From: Farysia itapuensis
Taxonomy: Eukaryota; Basidiomycota; Ustilaginomycetes; Ustilaginales; Ustilaginaceae
Assembly: GCA_023212645.1 (NCBI GenBank)
Contig: JALBYC010000044.1
Span: 1 to 54,298 of the forward strand
Reading direction: 5' to 3'
DNA: 54,298 nt
Shown piece after piece: positions 53,504 through 54,298 of this stretch. How positions within the stretch are numbered: the first letter of the stretch is position 1; every line of letters starts with the position of its first letter. A program made the position numbers and the translations under genes. The notes beneath the pieces are model-generated. The model was not told the origin of the DNA and ran no database searches. It was given only the letters and a program-made list of their open reading frames with translations.

Positions 53504-54298
53504 CTAATCGTCATCGATCCTTTCGTCTTGCATTGATTCAAAGAAGCCGATCACGCTGAAGCTCTGAGAATTCGAGACATCGTCAACATCGTCGTGATCT
53601 TTCGAGACGCCATCGTCGCTGCCTCTCCCACCTCTGCCTTGGTACTCGGCGCTGTCCCTCTTGCGTCTACGATTCCTTTTGTCGAGAATAGCTTGCTTGA
53701 GTTTCGAGAGTCTCTGTTCATGCGTTCCTTCCGAGCTTGGTGATCGCGATGCCAGGATGGAACAGTAGATGTCTTGTGCTACTGCAACCGCGGCATCTGT
53801 CAGAGACGACATTGACGAGCTGGCCTGGCTGTCCAGCGCCGGAGGGAAGGGAATCTTGGCAAAGTTTGTCCCAGGCATAACCATTTGATCTGCCCTCGTG
53901 TCGACTTGCCGATATGTAAGCTGGATCAGAGGCTTGTGCTTGTCGTCTTCAGCAGGCTCTTCAGAACCACCAGAAAGGCGAAGCAATTCGTCAATCACCG
54001 GTGTCAGGACTTTAGATGTCGAAAGCGTTTCCTTGGATGCTTCGGTCTGTATGTAGTAAACGTATTGACCTTTGGGACACGAGAAGGTGCCTTCGCCCAT
54101 CATGAGGACCAAGACTGTGTTTTGGTTATCGGCGACAGAGCCAGGAGGGAAGACGATCAGGCCTGTTTCCTGTGTAGATGCCTCGCTCGCTGAGTCTCCC
54201 GGCATCCTCATATGAGAGCGAAAGTCGATCGAATGCCGTAGCACAAGTATGCCTCGGTGTGTGCCGCCATTCTCGATCCCACTTGCTGCTTCTGTGTC
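53504..54298 (-). CDS. MRS6: Rab escort protein (GDI superfamily), C-terminal part, cut by window edge
   Basis: The frame is open from the window end to the stop at 53504, so the start and the FAD-fold-like N-terminus lie outside. The visible 265 codons begin within a GGTHRGILVLRHSI segment, followed by GLIVFPPGSVADNQNTVLVLM and GTFSCPKGQYVYYIQT. These match the C-terminal strands of Rab escort proteins (human CHM, yeast Mrs6: a 'LRH' strand, then PP...HPV, then a C-x-x-G-x-Y strand). Rab escort protein presents newly made Rab GTPases to geranylgeranyltransferase II. The tail is basic and then acidic, unlike Rab GDI, which is shorter; Rab GDI is the main alternative. The frame upstream of 54244 has no ATG within the window. 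Confidence 0.75.
   Translation of the reverse strand, partial: DTEAASGIENGGTHRGILVLRHSIDFRSHMRMPGDSASEASTQETGLIVFPPGSVADNQNTVLVLMMGEGTFSCPKGQYVYYIQTEASKETLSTSKVLTPVIDELLRLSGGSEEPAEDDKHKPLIQLTYRQVDTRADQMVMPGTNFAKIPFPPALDSQASSSMSSLTDAAVAVAQDIYCSILASRSPSSEGTHEQRLSKLKQAILDKRNRRRKRDSAEYQGRGGRGSDDGVSKDHDDVDDVSNSQSFSVIGFFESMQDERIDDD

Noticed and set aside
1..54298. CRISPR arrays, bacterial operons, rRNA genes and telomeric TTAGGG arrays
   Set aside because: None seen; gene structure and introns are eukaryotic and the simple repeats present are microsatellite or short tandem types.

Overview
This window is nuclear DNA of a fungus, most likely a basidiomycete of the Ustilaginomycotina (smut fungi and relatives). 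The evidence is the gene set (MET2, NOC3, SMC5, RFC1, BDF1, RGP1, a Puf4-type PUF protein, a Git3-like receptor), the compact spacing, long Ser/Ala/Pro-rich disordered stretches, mostly intronless genes, and rare short introns of 60-90 nt with GTAAG/GTACG donors and CTGAC-like branch sites. GCTAATCACGAAT-type repeats upstream of one gene also fit that group. The species is not determined. All names rest on reading motifs by eye; no search was run.

Layout. Positions 1-4449 hold no gene I can support. This looks like degenerate repeat-derived DNA and includes a 154-bp-period duplication near the left end. From 4.5 kb the window is gene-dense to the right edge, with 22 protein genes, the last one cut by the window end. 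In order: a multi-pass J-protein (+), a Git3/cAMP-receptor-like GPCR (+), a four-helix membrane protein (-), a PH-like protein (-), a LEA2-like single-pass membrane protein (+), NOC3 (-), a 1240-residue disordered protein (-), an amidase-signature enzyme (+), a secreted GH43-like glycosidase (+), a Baeyer-Villiger-type flavin monooxygenase (+), MET2 (+), SMC5 (-), a GPALPP/DUF3752 protein (-, two exons), a WW/FF-domain splicing factor (+, three exons), a Puf4-like RNA-binding protein (+), a protein whose C-terminal half resembles the AF4/FMR2 C-terminal homology domain (+), RFC1 (-, with an in-frame intron), RGP1 (+), an acid-lipase/steryl-ester-hydrolase-like membrane lipase (-), BDF1 (-), a membrane-anchored coiled-coil protein (+), and the C-terminal part of a Rab escort protein (-).

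Functional themes. Most genes are housekeeping: ribosome biogenesis (NOC3), genome maintenance (SMC5, RFC1), chromatin and transcription (BDF1, possibly the AFF-like protein), splicing (GPALPP protein and WW/FF protein, divergent from a 142-bp shared spacer), mRNA control (PUF) and vesicle transport (RGP1, Rab escort protein). The stretch 20.7-26.2 kb is more accessory in character: amidase, secreted glycosidase and flavin monooxygenase in a row on the + strand, followed by MET2.

The best candidate for something little described is the AFF4-like C-terminal domain at 38745-40064. It would make this gene a possible fungal scaffold of a super-elongation-complex-like assembly. Start codons were chosen at ATG; several long frames extend upstream only through TTG or GTG and were trimmed.
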